Of a stretch of 64,000 nt of DNA, positions 19,194-27,770 are shown in pieces (within the stretch, counting starts at the first letter, position 1; the number at the start of each line of letters is the position of its first letter). The notes under the pieces were generated by a model, which was given only the letters and a program-made list of their open reading frames with translations, did not search any database and was not told where the DNA came from. Position numbers and translations under genes: made by a program. Source of the stretch: Brevundimonas subvibrioides (lineage in GTDB: Bacteria; Pseudomonadota; Alphaproteobacteria; Caulobacterales; Caulobacteraceae); contig NZ_CP114542.1 of the NCBI RefSeq assembly GCF_027271155.1, positions 992,001 through 1,056,000 on the forward strand. The letters are read 5' to 3'.

Positions 19194-20621
19194 TCACAGC
19201 ACCCCCTTGGTGCTCGGCACGGCGTCGCCCTCGACCCGGATCGCCTGACGCAGCGCGCGGCCGAAGCCCTTGTAGACGGCCTCGGTCTTGTGATGGTCGT
19301 CGTCGCCCTTGACCGAGATCTGGATCGCGGCCCCGAGGTGCTCGGCGAGCGAGCGGAAGACGTGGGCGGTCAGGTCGGTGCGGTATTCGCCGATGAAGGG
19401 GGTCGAGAAGCTGCCCTCGAACACCGGATAGGGACGGCCCGACAGGTCGATGGCGACATTGGCCTGGGCCTCGTCCATGGCCAGGACGAAGCCGTAGCGC
19501 TGGATGCCGCGCCGTTCGCCCAAGGCCTGTTTCAGGGCCTGACCGAGCGCGATGGCCGAGTCCTCGATCGTGTGGTGCGGGTCGGTGTGCAGGTCGCCTT
19601 CGCACTGGAGACGCAGCGAGAATCCGCCGTGAGCCGCGACCTGTTCCAGCATGTGGTCGAAGAAGCCGACGCCGGTCGCGATCCGGATGGGGCCGACGGC
19701 GTCCAGGTCCACGGCGCAGACGATGCGCGTCTCCTTCGTATCGCGGACGGCCTGTCCGACGCGGTGGGTGCGGGACTTCGCGGGCGTCAGGCCGAGCGCG
19801 GTCAGCAGCCGGTCGTTGACCTCGGCCTTGATCGAGACGGGCAGACGGACGCGGTCTCCGGAGCGGTCCGCGGCGATGCCGTATTTCGACAGGTCGGCCA
19901 GGGTCGCCGCGATGTCCAAAGGGCGCGCCATCAGTATGGGGCCGACGCCGGTCTCCACCACCATGACCCGCCCGATCTGGCGGACCAGCCGCTCGCGTTC
20001 GCGGCGGACGGCGGCGATGCGTTCGGCGGTTTCGATCATGCGCGACGGATCGAGCGCCTGCATGGCGAGGCGGACCAGCGGCTCGGGCAGGGCATAGGGT
20101 TCGACGACCTCGGCCAGGGTGGCCAGGGTGCCGGGCTGGGCCAGGGCCGCGCCGACGCGGGCGCCGGCCAGCCCATAGGCCAGCGACAGGCTGCGCAGGA
20201 CGACGAGGTTGGCGTGGTCGCCGATCAGGGTGGCGGCGGAAGGCCCGTCGGCGAACTCGACCAGGCCCTCGTCCACGACCAGCAGGGCGGGGGCGACGCG
20301 TTCCGCCATCTCGGCCACGGCCTCGGGCGAGCCGAGGGCGCGGATGACCACGGCGGCGCGGTCGCCGTCCGCCGCACGATAGATGCGGGCCAGACCGGCA
20401 TAGGGCTCGGCGTCGGGCCCCTCGACCGAGCGGCCATCACGGGCCGCCAGACGGAAGACCAGCTCCAGCCCGTGGGTCAGACCCCGGACGGGCAGGACGT
20501 GGTCGGGGGCGACGCCGTAGACCTGGGCCATGCGGGCGGCGAGGGCGGAGGTGTCGCCGGGATAGGCGTCGAGGCCCTCGCCACCAGCGACCAGGGGCGG
20601 ATAGGGGGCGGGAAGGGTCAT
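19194..20621 (-). CDS. hisB: HisC-like (degenerate) / imidazoleglycerol-phosphate dehydratase HisB fusion
   Basis: Residues ~284-475 are a complete HisB dehydratase: GVGFFDHMLEQVAAHG, LHTDPHHTIEDSAIALG, MDEAQANVAIDLSGRP and DDDHHKTEAVYKGFGRAL carry the Mn-binding His/Glu residues. Residues ~1-283 follow the histidinol-phosphate aminotransferase (HisC) pattern, with VLPVRGLTHGLELVFRL and VVDEGLVEF in the usual order and a HisC-like end (EVNDRLLTALGL). However, the PLP-lysine motif SK-A-FGLAG reads SLSLAYGLAGARVG, with Leu at residue 147 (bases 20181-20183). The NPNNP and DEAY motifs are also lost, and the N-terminal arm is shortened. The first half is therefore unlikely to be a transaminase. 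No separate hisC is in the operon. Not the E. coli phosphatase-HisB fusion. Confidence 0.9.
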   Translation of the reverse strand: MTLPAPYPPLVAGGEGLDAYPGDTSALAARMAQVYGVAPDHVLPVRGLTHGLELVFRLAARDGRSVEGPDAEPYAGLARIYRAADGDRAAVVIRALGSPEAVAEMAERVAPALLVVDEGLVEFADGPSAATLIGDHANLVVLRSLSLAYGLAGARVGAALAQPGTLATLAEVVEPYALPEPLVRLAMQALDPSRMIETAERIAAVRRERERLVRQIGRVMVVETGVGPILMARPLDIAATLADLSKYGIAADRSGDRVRLPVSIKAEVNDRLLTALGLTPAKSRTHRVGQAVRDTKETRIVCAVDLDAVGPIRIATGVGFFDHMLEQVAAHGGFSLRLQCEGDLHTDPHHTIEDSAIALGQALKQALGERRGIQRYGFVLAMDEAQANVAIDLSGRPYPVFEGSFSTPFIGEYRTDLTAHVFRSLAEHLGAAIQISVKGDDDHHKTEAVYKGFGRALRQAIRVEGDAVPSTKGVL

Positions 20622-20630
20622 GTCGGGTCT

Positions 20631-20793
20631 CCTTCTCCCCTTGCGGGAGAAGGTGGCAGCCGAAGGCTGACGGATGAGGGGTACGAGGACGCAGATGGGA
20701 TAAGGCGAGCCGTCCCCGACCGGCGAGACCGGGAGTCACCCCTCATCCGACCTCGCGTTCGCTCGGCCACCTTCTCCCGCAAGGGGAGAAGGG
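20631..20793. repeat. Pair of inverted CTTCTCCC palindromic repeats between hisD and the hisB fusion
   Basis: The left copy (20631-20682) starts CCTTCTCCCCTTGCGGGAGA and ends GGATGAGGGGT. The right copy (20736-20793) is its reverse complement with a slightly different middle (GAGCGAACGCGAGGT). Same element and same facing arrangement as 16876-17035. It fills the 187-base gap in the his operon. Confidence 0.85.
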
Positions 20794-20808
20794 AAAGGCT
20801 GAAGGCCC

Positions 20809-22131
20809 TCATCCCACACTCCTCAGATCGGCGGCCCGGGCGTGGGCTTCCAGACCCTCCAGCCGGGCCAGACGGGCGGCGATGGGGCCGAGGCGTTCGG
20901 CCCCGGCCTCGGTCACGGTCTGGACCGACATGGAGGTCATGAAGCTGGCGGTGGTGATGCCGCCGAGCGTCCGGGCTCCGCCGTCGGTGGGCAGGACGTG
21001 GCTGGGGCCGGCGGCGTAGTCGCCCAGGGTCTCTGCGGCCCAGCGACCGACGAAGACCGCTCCGGCAGCGCGGATGGAGGCGACCAGGGCGTCCGCGTCC
21101 TCGGCCTGCAGGGCCAGGTGTTCGGGGCCGTAGAGGTTGGACACCGCGCAGGCCTCGGCCATGTCGGAGACCAGGATGGCGCGGGCCTCGGACAGGGAGG
21201 CGCGGGCGATGTCGGCGCGGGGCAGGGTGGTCAGCTGTTCCTCGACCTCTGCGAGAATGGCGTCGATGGTGGCGGCGCGTTCGCAGACCAGGATAACCTG
21301 GGCGTCCGCGTCGTGCTCGGCCTGGCTCAGCAGGTCCGCGGCGGCGATCTCCGGGTCGCAGAAACGGTCGGCGATGACCAGCAGCTCCGACGGTCCGGCG
21401 GGCATGTCGACCGAGGGGCCGTTCGGCAAGGCGGCGGCATAACGCTTGGCCTCGGCGACATAGGCATTGCCCGGGCCGAACAGCTTGTCGCAGGCCGGGA
21501 TCTCGCCGTCGTCCAGCACGGCGCCATAGGTCAGGGCCGCGATGGCCTGGGCCCCGCCGATCAGCCAGATGGCGTCCAGGTTCGCCTCGGCCGCGGCCAG
21601 GATCATGGCCGGGTGGACGCTGCCGTCCTTCGCCGGCGGGGTGACCACGACGCGGGTCGTGACGCCCGCGACCTCGGCCGGGATGGCCTGCATCAGAAGC
21701 GACGAGAACAGGGGCGCCGTGCCGCCGGGGACATAGATCCCGGCCGCGCCAATGGGCCGCCAGACCAGTTTCGATTTCACGCCGGGGGTGGTCTCGACGA
21801 AGGCGGTGTCCTCCGGCTTCGTCGCCTGGTGGAAGACGCGGACGTTCTCGGCGGCGACCCGGAGCGCGCGGGTGTCGGCGGGGGGCAGGGCGTCGCGGGC
21901 GGCGGCGACGGCCCCGGGCGTGATGGCGATACGACGGGGCCTGAAGCCGTCGATCCGCTCGGCAAACTGGCTGACGGCCGGGCCGCCCGAGACGGCGACC
22001 TGTTCGAAGATGCCGCTGACGACGTTCTGCACGTCGCGTTCGCTGCGGCGCGAGGGGCGGGCCAGAGCGTCGAGGCGACCCTGTCGGTCCAGGCCCGACC
22101 AGTCGATGCGCTTGATGGAGAGCGTGCCCAT
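20809..22131 (-). CDS. hisD: Histidinol dehydrogenase
   Basis: Zn2+ enzyme oxidising histidinol to histidine with two NAD+. Motifs: IGAAGIYVPGGTAPLFSSLLM, GGAQAIAALTYG, the signature DKLFGPGNAYVAEAKR, DMPAGPSELLVIAD, SQAEHDADAQVIL with zinc/catalytic residues, and NLYGPEHLAL. Full length at 440 residues. ATG 22131 shares one base with the hisG stop (TGATG). The frame continues open upstream inside hisG but is not HisD-like there. Confidence 0.97.
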   Translation of the reverse strand: MGTLSIKRIDWSGLDRQGRLDALARPSRRSERDVQNVVSGIFEQVAVSGGPAVSQFAERIDGFRPRRIAITPGAVAAARDALPPADTRALRVAAENVRVFHQATKPEDTAFVETTPGVKSKLVWRPIGAAGIYVPGGTAPLFSSLLMQAIPAEVAGVTTRVVVTPPAKDGSVHPAMILAAAEANLDAIWLIGGAQAIAALTYGAVLDDGEIPACDKLFGPGNAYVAEAKRYAAALPNGPSVDMPAGPSELLVIADRFCDPEIAAADLLSQAEHDADAQVILVCERAATIDAILAEVEEQLTTLPRADIARASLSEARAILVSDMAEACAVSNLYGPEHLALQAEDADALVASIRAAGAVFVGRWAAETLGDYAAGPSHVLPTDGGARTLGGITTASFMTSMSVQTVTEAGAERLGPIAARLARLEGLEAHARAADLRSVG

Positions 22132-23012
22132 CACATCATCTTCTCGATCGGCAGGACCAGGATGGCCGAGGCCCCGGCCGCCTTGAGCTTCTCCAGCGTT
22201 TCCCAGAAGACGGCCTCCTGGCACACGGCGTGGACGGCGACCGCGTCGTCGCGGCCCATCAGCGGCATGACGGTGGGGGCACCGGCGCCGGGCAGAATGG
22301 CGGTGATGGCGTCCAGTGCCGAGCGGGGGGCGTTCAGCATCACATATTTGGCGCCTTGCGAGGACACGACGCCGGCCATCCGCTCGATGATCGACTCCAG
22401 CAGATGCTGCAGGCCGGGCTCGGGCGCGACGGGCGACTGGATCAGGACGGCCTGGCTTTCGAACACGGTCTCTTTGGCCACGAGGCCATTGGCCTCCAGC
22501 GTCGCGCCGGTGGAGACGAGGTCGCAGATGGCGGAGGCGAGCTTCAGCCGGGGAGCGACCTCGACTGCGCCGCGCATGACGACGATGTCGGCCCCGACGC
22601 CCTGCTCGTCCAGATAGCGGCGCAGGATCTTCGGATAGGAGGTGGCGATGCGCAGGCCCTGCAGCGAGGCGGGCCCGGCATAGTCCAGCATGGGCGGGCA
22701 GGCGAGCTTCAGCGTGCATCGGCCGAAGCCCAGCGGCATGACGACGGAGGCGTTCGATCCGCCGTTCTTGCCCTCTTCCAGCACGTTCTCGCCGACGATG
22801 CCGAGATCGCAGACGCCGTCGGCGACGAAGGTCGGGATGTCGTCGTCGCGCACCCGCAGCAGGTCGATCGGATAGTTCTCGACCTTGTAGAGCAGATCAT
22901 TGGCCCCCTTCACGACGCGCAGGCCCGCATCCCGGACGAGATCGAGGCTGCGGTCGGCCAGACGGCCGGATTTCTGCACGGCGATGCGAAGTCGCCCCTG
23001 GACGGTACTCAT
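22131..23012 (-). CDS. hisG: ATP phosphoribosyltransferase (long form)
   Basis: First and flux-controlling step of histidine synthesis. N-terminal RLRIAVQKSGRLADRSLDL and the PRPP/ATP site DLGIVGENVLEEG are intact; DLVSTGATLEANGL is the PRPP-binding loop. At 293 residues it is the long HisG type with a C-terminal regulatory (ACT-like) domain of ~75 residues, so no HisZ is expected. It begins 10 bases after the YerC-type regulator. Confidence 0.96.
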   Translation of the reverse strand: MSTVQGRLRIAVQKSGRLADRSLDLVRDAGLRVVKGANDLLYKVENYPIDLLRVRDDDIPTFVADGVCDLGIVGENVLEEGKNGGSNASVVMPLGFGRCTLKLACPPMLDYAGPASLQGLRIATSYPKILRRYLDEQGVGADIVVMRGAVEVAPRLKLASAICDLVSTGATLEANGLVAKETVFESQAVLIQSPVAPEPGLQHLLESIIERMAGVVSSQGAKYVMLNAPRSALDAITAILPGAGAPTVMPLMGRDDAVAVHAVCQEAVFWETLEKLKAAGASAILVLPIEKMM

Positions 23013-23022
23013 GGTGTTGGAC

Positions 23023-23343
23023 TCAGGCTGATCTGTGGGTTCTGTCCAGCACCAGGCGATAGCCCTGATGCGGCATCTCGCGCAGGAAACGCGCGACGCG
23101 GACGACGGTCGTGGGACTGGCCCCGGCCTCGATCGCGATCTCTCGATAGGATTTCGACTTCTGGTCCAGCAGCCGGGCGACGGCCCAGCGTTCGGCGAAG
23201 GCGCGGATCTCGGCCGGGGTGCACAAGTCCGACAGGAAGGCCTCCATCTCCGCGCGCGTCTTCAGCGACAGGAAGGCGTCGCAGAGCGCATCCTTGTCGT
23301 CTGCGGCTCTGGCCGGGGCGGTGCTGGGGAGGGTATCGGTCAT
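23023..23343 (-). CDS. TrpR/YerC-family transcriptional regulator, probable his-operon repressor
   Basis: A 106-residue helical DNA-binding protein. LSDLCTPAEIRAFAERWAVARLLDQKSKSYREIAIEAGASPTTVVRVARFL is the TrpR/YerC helix-turn-helix domain. It is the first gene of the histidine operon. Related TrpR-family regulators (HisR in Firmicutes) are reported to control his genes, so histidine-responsive repression is a fair inference. ATG 23343 (MTDTLPST) is chosen because it sits just below a perfect palindrome; a longer frame would run through that operator. Confidence 0.88.
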   Translation of the reverse strand: MTDTLPSTAPARAADDKDALCDAFLSLKTRAEMEAFLSDLCTPAEIRAFAERWAVARLLDQKSKSYREIAIEAGASPTTVVRVARFLREMPHQGYRLVLDRTHRSA

Positions 23344-23350
23344 TGAGCGC

Positions 23351-23382
23351 GTTCCACTATGCTGTAACAGTGGAACGGTCAA
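23351..23382 (-). promoter_or_regulatory. Promoter and perfect palindromic operator of the his operon
   Basis: GTTCCACT (23351-23358) and AGTGGAAC (23369-23376) form a perfect 8-base inverted repeat with a 10-base spacer, ending 7 bases before the regulator start. On the minus strand TTGACCG (-35-like, 23382-23376) precedes it. GCATAGTG lies 13 bases further, fitting the Caulobacter housekeeping pattern TTGACGS-N10-14-GCTANAWC loosely. A bound repressor would cover the promoter. Confidence 0.65.
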
Positions 23383-23400
23383 GGGCGATCGACGCAGGGT

Positions 23401-24177
23401 CTAGCTGACCACCGTCATCGAGGGCCGCTGAGCGGGCGCGTCGGCCATCCACGGCGGGTCGGGCATGGCGCGGTGGGCGTTGGCCAGAGCCTCTGACCAG
23501 CGGCGACCCAGGTCCTTGAAATAGGGATCGTCGGTTTCGATCCGGCGCTGGTCGCCGTGCAGGCTGTCGCGCGGGATAACGATCATGTCGAATGGCGGAC
23601 CCACGGCGATGTTCGACCGGATGGTGGAATCGAAGCTGATGAGGCCCAGCTTGACCGCCTCTGACATCGGGGTGTCGGGGCGCAGCGCGCGGTCCAGAAT
23701 GGGCTTGCCGTACTTCAGCTCGCCGATCTGCAGGTAGGGCGTATCGGTGCCGCACTCGATGAAGTTGCCCTGGGCGTAGATGAGATACAGCCCCATCTTG
23801 CCGCCCCGGACCTGGCCGCCCAGCAGCATGGAGGCGGTGATTTTCAGCGCATCGGCCTCCACCGTCGGCTGCAGGTCCTGACGGACCTGGTTCAGGCAGT
23901 AGCCGACCAGCTGGGCCGCGCGGAACAGGGTCGGGCAGGTCTCCAGCGTTTCGGGCACATCGTGGCCCGGCATCCGCACGCCCTCGGCGACCATGGCCAG
24001 GGCCGTCTGGGTCACCGACAGGTTTCCGGCCGTGGCGATGCCGATGACCCGGTCGCCCGGCACCTCGGTCACATGCAGCTTGCGGTAGGACGAGATGTTG
24101 TCGACGCCTGCGTTCGTCCGGGTGTCGGCGATCATCGCCAACCCCTCATCCACCAGCATGCCGACGCAGTAGGTCAT
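23401..24177 (-). CDS. Proteasome-like peptidase (Anbu family)
   Basis: Ntn-hydrolase related to HslV and the 20S beta subunit. MTYCVGMLVDEGLAMIADTRTNAGVDNISSYRKLHV is the family start; Thr2 would become the N-terminal nucleophile after Met removal. SMLLGGQVRGGKMGLYLIYAQGNFIE and LDRALRPDTPMSEAVKLGLISFDSTIRSN are Anbu blocks. Length is 258 residues. It sits downstream of transglutaminase-like, alpha-E and ATP-grasp genes, the known Anbu cluster, which has been proposed to make and cleave a peptide-type tag; substrates are not established. The 87-base gap before it shows no clear promoter. Confidence 0.93.
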   Translation of the reverse strand: MTYCVGMLVDEGLAMIADTRTNAGVDNISSYRKLHVTEVPGDRVIGIATAGNLSVTQTALAMVAEGVRMPGHDVPETLETCPTLFRAAQLVGYCLNQVRQDLQPTVEADALKITASMLLGGQVRGGKMGLYLIYAQGNFIECGTDTPYLQIGELKYGKPILDRALRPDTPMSEAVKLGLISFDSTIRSNIAVGPPFDMIVIPRDSLHGDQRRIETDDPYFKDLGRRWSEALANAHRAMPDPPWMADAPAQRPSMTVVS

Positions 24178-24264
24178 ATCAGAAGACTCGGCCCGAACCG
24201 GACCGCCACCCATCAGAAGGGGCGACGCTAACAGATTCGAACAACAGGACGACCCCTGAACGGA

Positions 24265-25107
24265 TCATGACCAGCCCTGGCTTTGCTGTTGCTGCTGGGT
24301 CTGTTGCATCTGGCGCACACGCAGGGCCACGGTCATCGTCTCGCGCCCGCCGCCATAGCTGGTCCCGCGAATGGGCGAGGCCCCCAGGGCGTCCAGGCCG
24401 CAGGCGACGCGGACATAGTGTTCGGTCGGACAGATGCCGTTGGCCGCATCGAACCCGACCCAGCCGAGGTCCTCGATCCAGGCCTCGGCCCAGGCGTGGG
24501 CAGCGTCCTGGTTTTCGACCCCGTCGGACCGGTGCAGATGGCCCGATACATAGCGCGCCGGGATGCCCATGCGCCGGGCGGCGGCGATGAAGATCTGCGC
24601 GTGGTCCTGGCACACACCCTGTTTCTGGGCATAGGCGTCGGCGGCGGTGTGATCGACCGTGGTCGACCCGACCATGAAGGCCACCGTGCCATGGATCGTG
24701 GACATCAGCCGGTGCAGCCTCGTCAGGGTGTCGCCGTCCTCGCCCACCCCGGCCGCCAGGGCCCGGAGCGCCGCATCGGCGTGGGTCAGGGGGGTGTCGC
24801 GCAGGAAGACCAGCGGCGACAGACGCTCCGGCGTCCCGCGCAGAACGCCGCCGGTGTCGACGGTCGCGACCTCGCCCGTCACCCGCACCATCAGACCGTT
24901 GGTGGGGCGCTCGGTATAAAGGGTGTGGACGATGTTGCCGAAGGAGTCCTCGGAGCGGCGCAGATGGGCGTCGACGTCGGTCTCGATGCGCCAGTCGCGC
25001 ACCTGCTGGCCCTCGGTCGAGCGCGGCGTCAGGCGCAGGACCTGGACGATGAACCGCGCGGCGCGGTCGTAGGCGTAACGGGTTTCGTGGTCGATCCGGA
25101 TGCGCAT
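24265..25107 (-). CDS. Transglutaminase-like cysteine peptidase of the Anbu cluster
   Basis: Papain-fold protein of 280 residues. The N-terminal beta domain (MRIRIDHETRYAYDRAARF) is typical of bacterial transglutaminase-like proteins. The catalytic triad is Cys in KQGVCQDHAQIFIAAAR (near residue 166), His in AAHAWAEAWI (near 203) and Asp in WVGFDAANGICPTEHYV (near 218). The C-terminus is Gln-rich. The start lies one base after the alpha-E stop. Peptidase or amide-bond-forming activity cannot be told apart from sequence. Confidence 0.93.
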   Translation of the reverse strand: MRIRIDHETRYAYDRAARFIVQVLRLTPRSTEGQQVRDWRIETDVDAHLRRSEDSFGNIVHTLYTERPTNGLMVRVTGEVATVDTGGVLRGTPERLSPLVFLRDTPLTHADAALRALAAGVGEDGDTLTRLHRLMSTIHGTVAFMVGSTTVDHTAADAYAQKQGVCQDHAQIFIAAARRMGIPARYVSGHLHRSDGVENQDAAHAWAEAWIEDLGWVGFDAANGICPTEHYVRVACGLDALGASPIRGTSYGGGRETMTVALRVRQMQQTQQQQQSQGWS

Positions 25108-25108
25108 C

Positions 25109-26047
25109 CTACACCAGGTACTGATCGTGGACGGCGGCAGCCAGGGCGTTGTTCTCGCTCAGGAAGGCCAGGATGTATTCGTGCAGGCCGGACTGGAAGA
25201 TCTCTTCGATATTCGTCTCGTTGAACCGCGTCAGGCGGGCCGAGGCGATGCGCTGGGCCGGGCCTCGACGGCCGTAGTCGGTGGCCAGACGGTCCAGATA
25301 GCTGACGATCATCCCCTGGCAACTGGCCAGCGAGCGCGGCATCTGGCGGTTCAGCACCATCAGATCCGCGACCAGCCAGGGTCGCACGCTCTCGCGATAG
25401 ACCCAGCGATAGGCGGTCAGGGCCGAGACCTCGCGCAGCAGGGTCGTCCACTGGAAATAGTCGAGCTGGCCGCCGACGCGTTCCCCGGCCGGGAGCAGCA
25501 GGTGATATTTCACGTCCAGCAGGCGCGCGGTGTTGTCGGCCCGCTCGATCGCCCCGCCCAGCCGCAGGAACCAGTAGGCATCGTTCCTCAGCATCGTCCG
25601 CGACGACGCCCCCTCGACGGCCAGCGAGACGCCCTTCACCCACTCCAGATAGCGCACGAAGTCGTCGCGTTTCGACGGCTCGCCGAACTCGTTCAGCCCG
25701 TTCCAGGCCCCGTTGATGGCTTCCCACAGCTCGATGGTCAGGGCGGTGCGCACCGAGCGGGCATTGGTGCGCGCGGCGGTGATGCAGGCGCGGATCGACG
25801 AGGGATTGTCGGGCGAGAAGGCCAGGAATTCGCGCACCGACTTCTCGGACGGCGTGCGGCCGGAGGCGGCGAACTGGCGCGAAACCCCCGCCGAGGCGAT
25901 GGCGCTGGCCCAGGCCGTGGCGGCGGCCCCGTCGCGGGCCGGAAGCGCGGCCAGACGCACGGCCGCCTCCAGGATGCGCGCCAGGAAGTCAGCACGCTCC
26001 ATGTAGCGGCCGGTCCAGTAGAGGGATTCAGCGGTGCGGCTCAGCAT
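25109..26047 (-). CDS. Alpha-E domain protein (DUF403)
   Basis: All-helical protein of 312 residues belonging to the alpha-E family that accompanies ATP-grasp peptide ligases. MLSRTAESLYWTGRYMERADFLARIL at the N-terminus is the family signature; GGAIERADNTARLLDVKYHLLLP and SYLDRLATDYGRRGPAQRIAS are further blocks. ATG 26047 is preferred because family members begin at MLxRTAExLYW. An in-frame ATG at 26062 overlaps the small upstream gene by 8 bases. It has no known catalytic residues and probably supports the ligase. Confidence 0.92.
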   Translation of the reverse strand: MLSRTAESLYWTGRYMERADFLARILEAAVRLAALPARDGAAATAWASAIASAGVSRQFAASGRTPSEKSVREFLAFSPDNPSSIRACITAARTNARSVRTALTIELWEAINGAWNGLNEFGEPSKRDDFVRYLEWVKGVSLAVEGASSRTMLRNDAYWFLRLGGAIERADNTARLLDVKYHLLLPAGERVGGQLDYFQWTTLLREVSALTAYRWVYRESVRPWLVADLMVLNRQMPRSLASCQGMIVSYLDRLATDYGRRGPAQRIASARLTRFNETNIEEIFQSGLHEYILAFLSENNALAAAVHDQYLV

Positions 26048-26054
26048 AAGGTAT

Positions 26055-26255
26055 TCAATCATCCCTCGACGGATTTGCCCGTCGACGGCTGGCCCAGATC
26101 GTGACGGCGATCAGCGATACCGTAAGCACACCAAAGATCGGGCCCGACTCTCCGGGTTCCAATCGGCCTGTGGCTTGCGCCCAGAAAATCGCCACGCCCC
26201 CCGTCGATGCGAGCGCGCTTACGACAAGCAAGACGACATTCTTCAATCTAGTCAT
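26055..26255 (-). CDS. Small two-helix membrane protein inside the Anbu cluster
   Basis: A 66-residue protein with two hydrophobic helices (VVLLVVSALASTGGVAIFWA and IFGVLTVSLIAVTIWA) joined by a polar turn (TGRLEPGESG). It has a basic first segment (MTRLKN) and a charged tail (RRRANPSRDD). Its ATG overlaps the ATP-grasp stop by 8 bases and its stop touches the alpha-E start, so it is placed like a genuine operon member. Its codons are less GC-biased than its neighbours. I know of no such gene in described Anbu clusters; function unknown. Confidence 0.6.
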   Translation of the reverse strand: MTRLKNVVLLVVSALASTGGVAIFWAQATGRLEPGESGPIFGVLTVSLIAVTIWASRRRANPSRDD

Positions 26256-27651
26256 CCAGCACCCAGGTGTCTTTCGTTCCGCCGCCCTGGCTGGAGTTGA
26301 CCACCAGCGATCCGGCCTTCAGCGCCACGCGGGTCAGCCCGCCCGGCGCGACACGGACGCCCGCGGGGCTGGAGAGCACGAACGGGCGCAGGTCGACGTG
26401 GCGGGGCGACAGGCTGCCGCCGTCCAGCGTCGGGGCGGTGGACAGGGCCAGGGTCGGCTGGGCGATGAAGTCGTCGGGATCGGCGATCAGCTTCTTGCGG
26501 AAATCCTCGATCTCGGCCCTGGTCGAGGCCGGGCCGACCAGCATGCCGTAGCCGCCGGAGCCGCCGACTTCCTTGACCACCAGTTCGGGCAGTTTTTCGA
26601 GCACTTCCTTCAGCGCGGCTGGCTCGCGGCAGCGCCAGGTGGGGACATTGCCCAGGATCGGGTCGCCGCCGCTGAAGAAGCGGATGATCTCCGGCATATA
26701 GGTATAGACGGCCTTGTCATCGGCGACGCCGGTGCCCACGGCGTTCGACAGGGTCACGTTCCCGGCCGTGTAGGCGGCCATCAGGCCGGGCACCCCCACG
26801 GTCGAATCCGGGCGGAAGGTCAAAGGGTCGATCCAGTCGTCGTCGACGCGGCGATAGATGACGTCGACGCGTTTCGGACCCTCGGTCGTGCGCATGAAGA
26901 CGATGTCGTCGTTGACGAACAGATCGCCCCCCTCGACCAGCTCGACCCCCAGCTTGTCGGCCAGGAAGCTGTGCTCGTAGTAGGCCGAGTTGTAGGGACC
27001 GGGCGTCAGGACGACGATGTTGGGATCGGCCCCGGCATGTTCCGGCGCGCTCGCGCGGAGGCTGGCCAGCAGCATGTCGGTATAGGTCTCGACCGGGCGG
27101 ATGCGGTGCTCGGCGAACAGGTCCGGGAACAGCCGCATCATCATCTCGCGGTTCTCCAGCATGTAGGAGACACCGGAGGGCGTGCGGCAGTTGTCCTCCA
27201 GCACCACGAACCCGTCCTCGCCCGTGCGGACCAGATCGACGCCGCAGATGTGGGTCCAGATGTCGCCGGGTGGACGGCGACCCTGCATCTCGGGCCGATA
27301 GTGGGGATTGGTGAAGATCAGCTCGGCCGGGACGATACCGGCCTTGATGCACTCCTGGGGGCCGTAGATGTCCTTCAGGAAGGCGTTGATGGCGGTGACC
27401 CGCTGTTTCAGGCCCTTTTCCAGCTGCTCCCACTCGGCCGCGCCGATGATGCGGGGCACCACGTCGAAGGGGATCAGCCGCTCGTTGGATTCGACGTCGC
27501 CATAGACGGCGAAGGTCACGCCCATGCGGCGAAAGAACAACTCCGCCTGGCGCGAGCGGGCCTGCAGAAGGTCGGCCGGCGCGGCCTCGAGCCACCGGGC
27601 CAGGGTCCGGTAGCTGGGGCGAACCTGATCCGAGCCGGCATGGCCTGACAT
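26248..27651 (-). CDS. Circularly permuted ATP-grasp ligase (DUF404/DUF407)
   Basis: A 467-residue member of the circularly permuted ATP-grasp family, predicted to join a carboxylate to an amine with ATP. Family blocks: FDVVPRIIGAAEWEQLEKGLKQR, NAFLKDIYGPQECIKAGIVP, FVVLEDNCRTPSGVSYMLENR, LSNAVGTGVADDKAVYTYMPEIIRFF, LVVKEVGGSGGYGML (nucleotide loop) and RHVDLRPFVL. It is the first gene of the Anbu cluster. The 119 bases upstream hold a 7-base-stem hairpin (CGCAACA/TGTTGCG, 27722-27739) of unclear role. Confidence 0.94.
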   Translation of the reverse strand: MSGHAGSDQVRPSYRTLARWLEAAPADLLQARSRQAELFFRRMGVTFAVYGDVESNERLIPFDVVPRIIGAAEWEQLEKGLKQRVTAINAFLKDIYGPQECIKAGIVPAELIFTNPHYRPEMQGRRPPGDIWTHICGVDLVRTGEDGFVVLEDNCRTPSGVSYMLENREMMMRLFPDLFAEHRIRPVETYTDMLLASLRASAPEHAGADPNIVVLTPGPYNSAYYEHSFLADKLGVELVEGGDLFVNDDIVFMRTTEGPKRVDVIYRRVDDDWIDPLTFRPDSTVGVPGLMAAYTAGNVTLSNAVGTGVADDKAVYTYMPEIIRFFSGGDPILGNVPTWRCREPAALKEVLEKLPELVVKEVGGSGGYGMLVGPASTRAEIEDFRKKLIADPDDFIAQPTLALSTAPTLDGGSLSPRHVDLRPFVLSSPAGVRVAPGGLTRVALKAGSLVVNSSQGGGTKDTWVLDD

Positions 27652-27770
27652 TTCGTCGAACGTGACGGTCGCTCCCGCGCGCTAGGGTGGAAGTCCAGCG
27701 TGGACCGGCGGCGCGCCGATGCGCAACAGTTTTGTTGCGGTGCGGGACGGAAGATGCACCGGCTGTGGGA

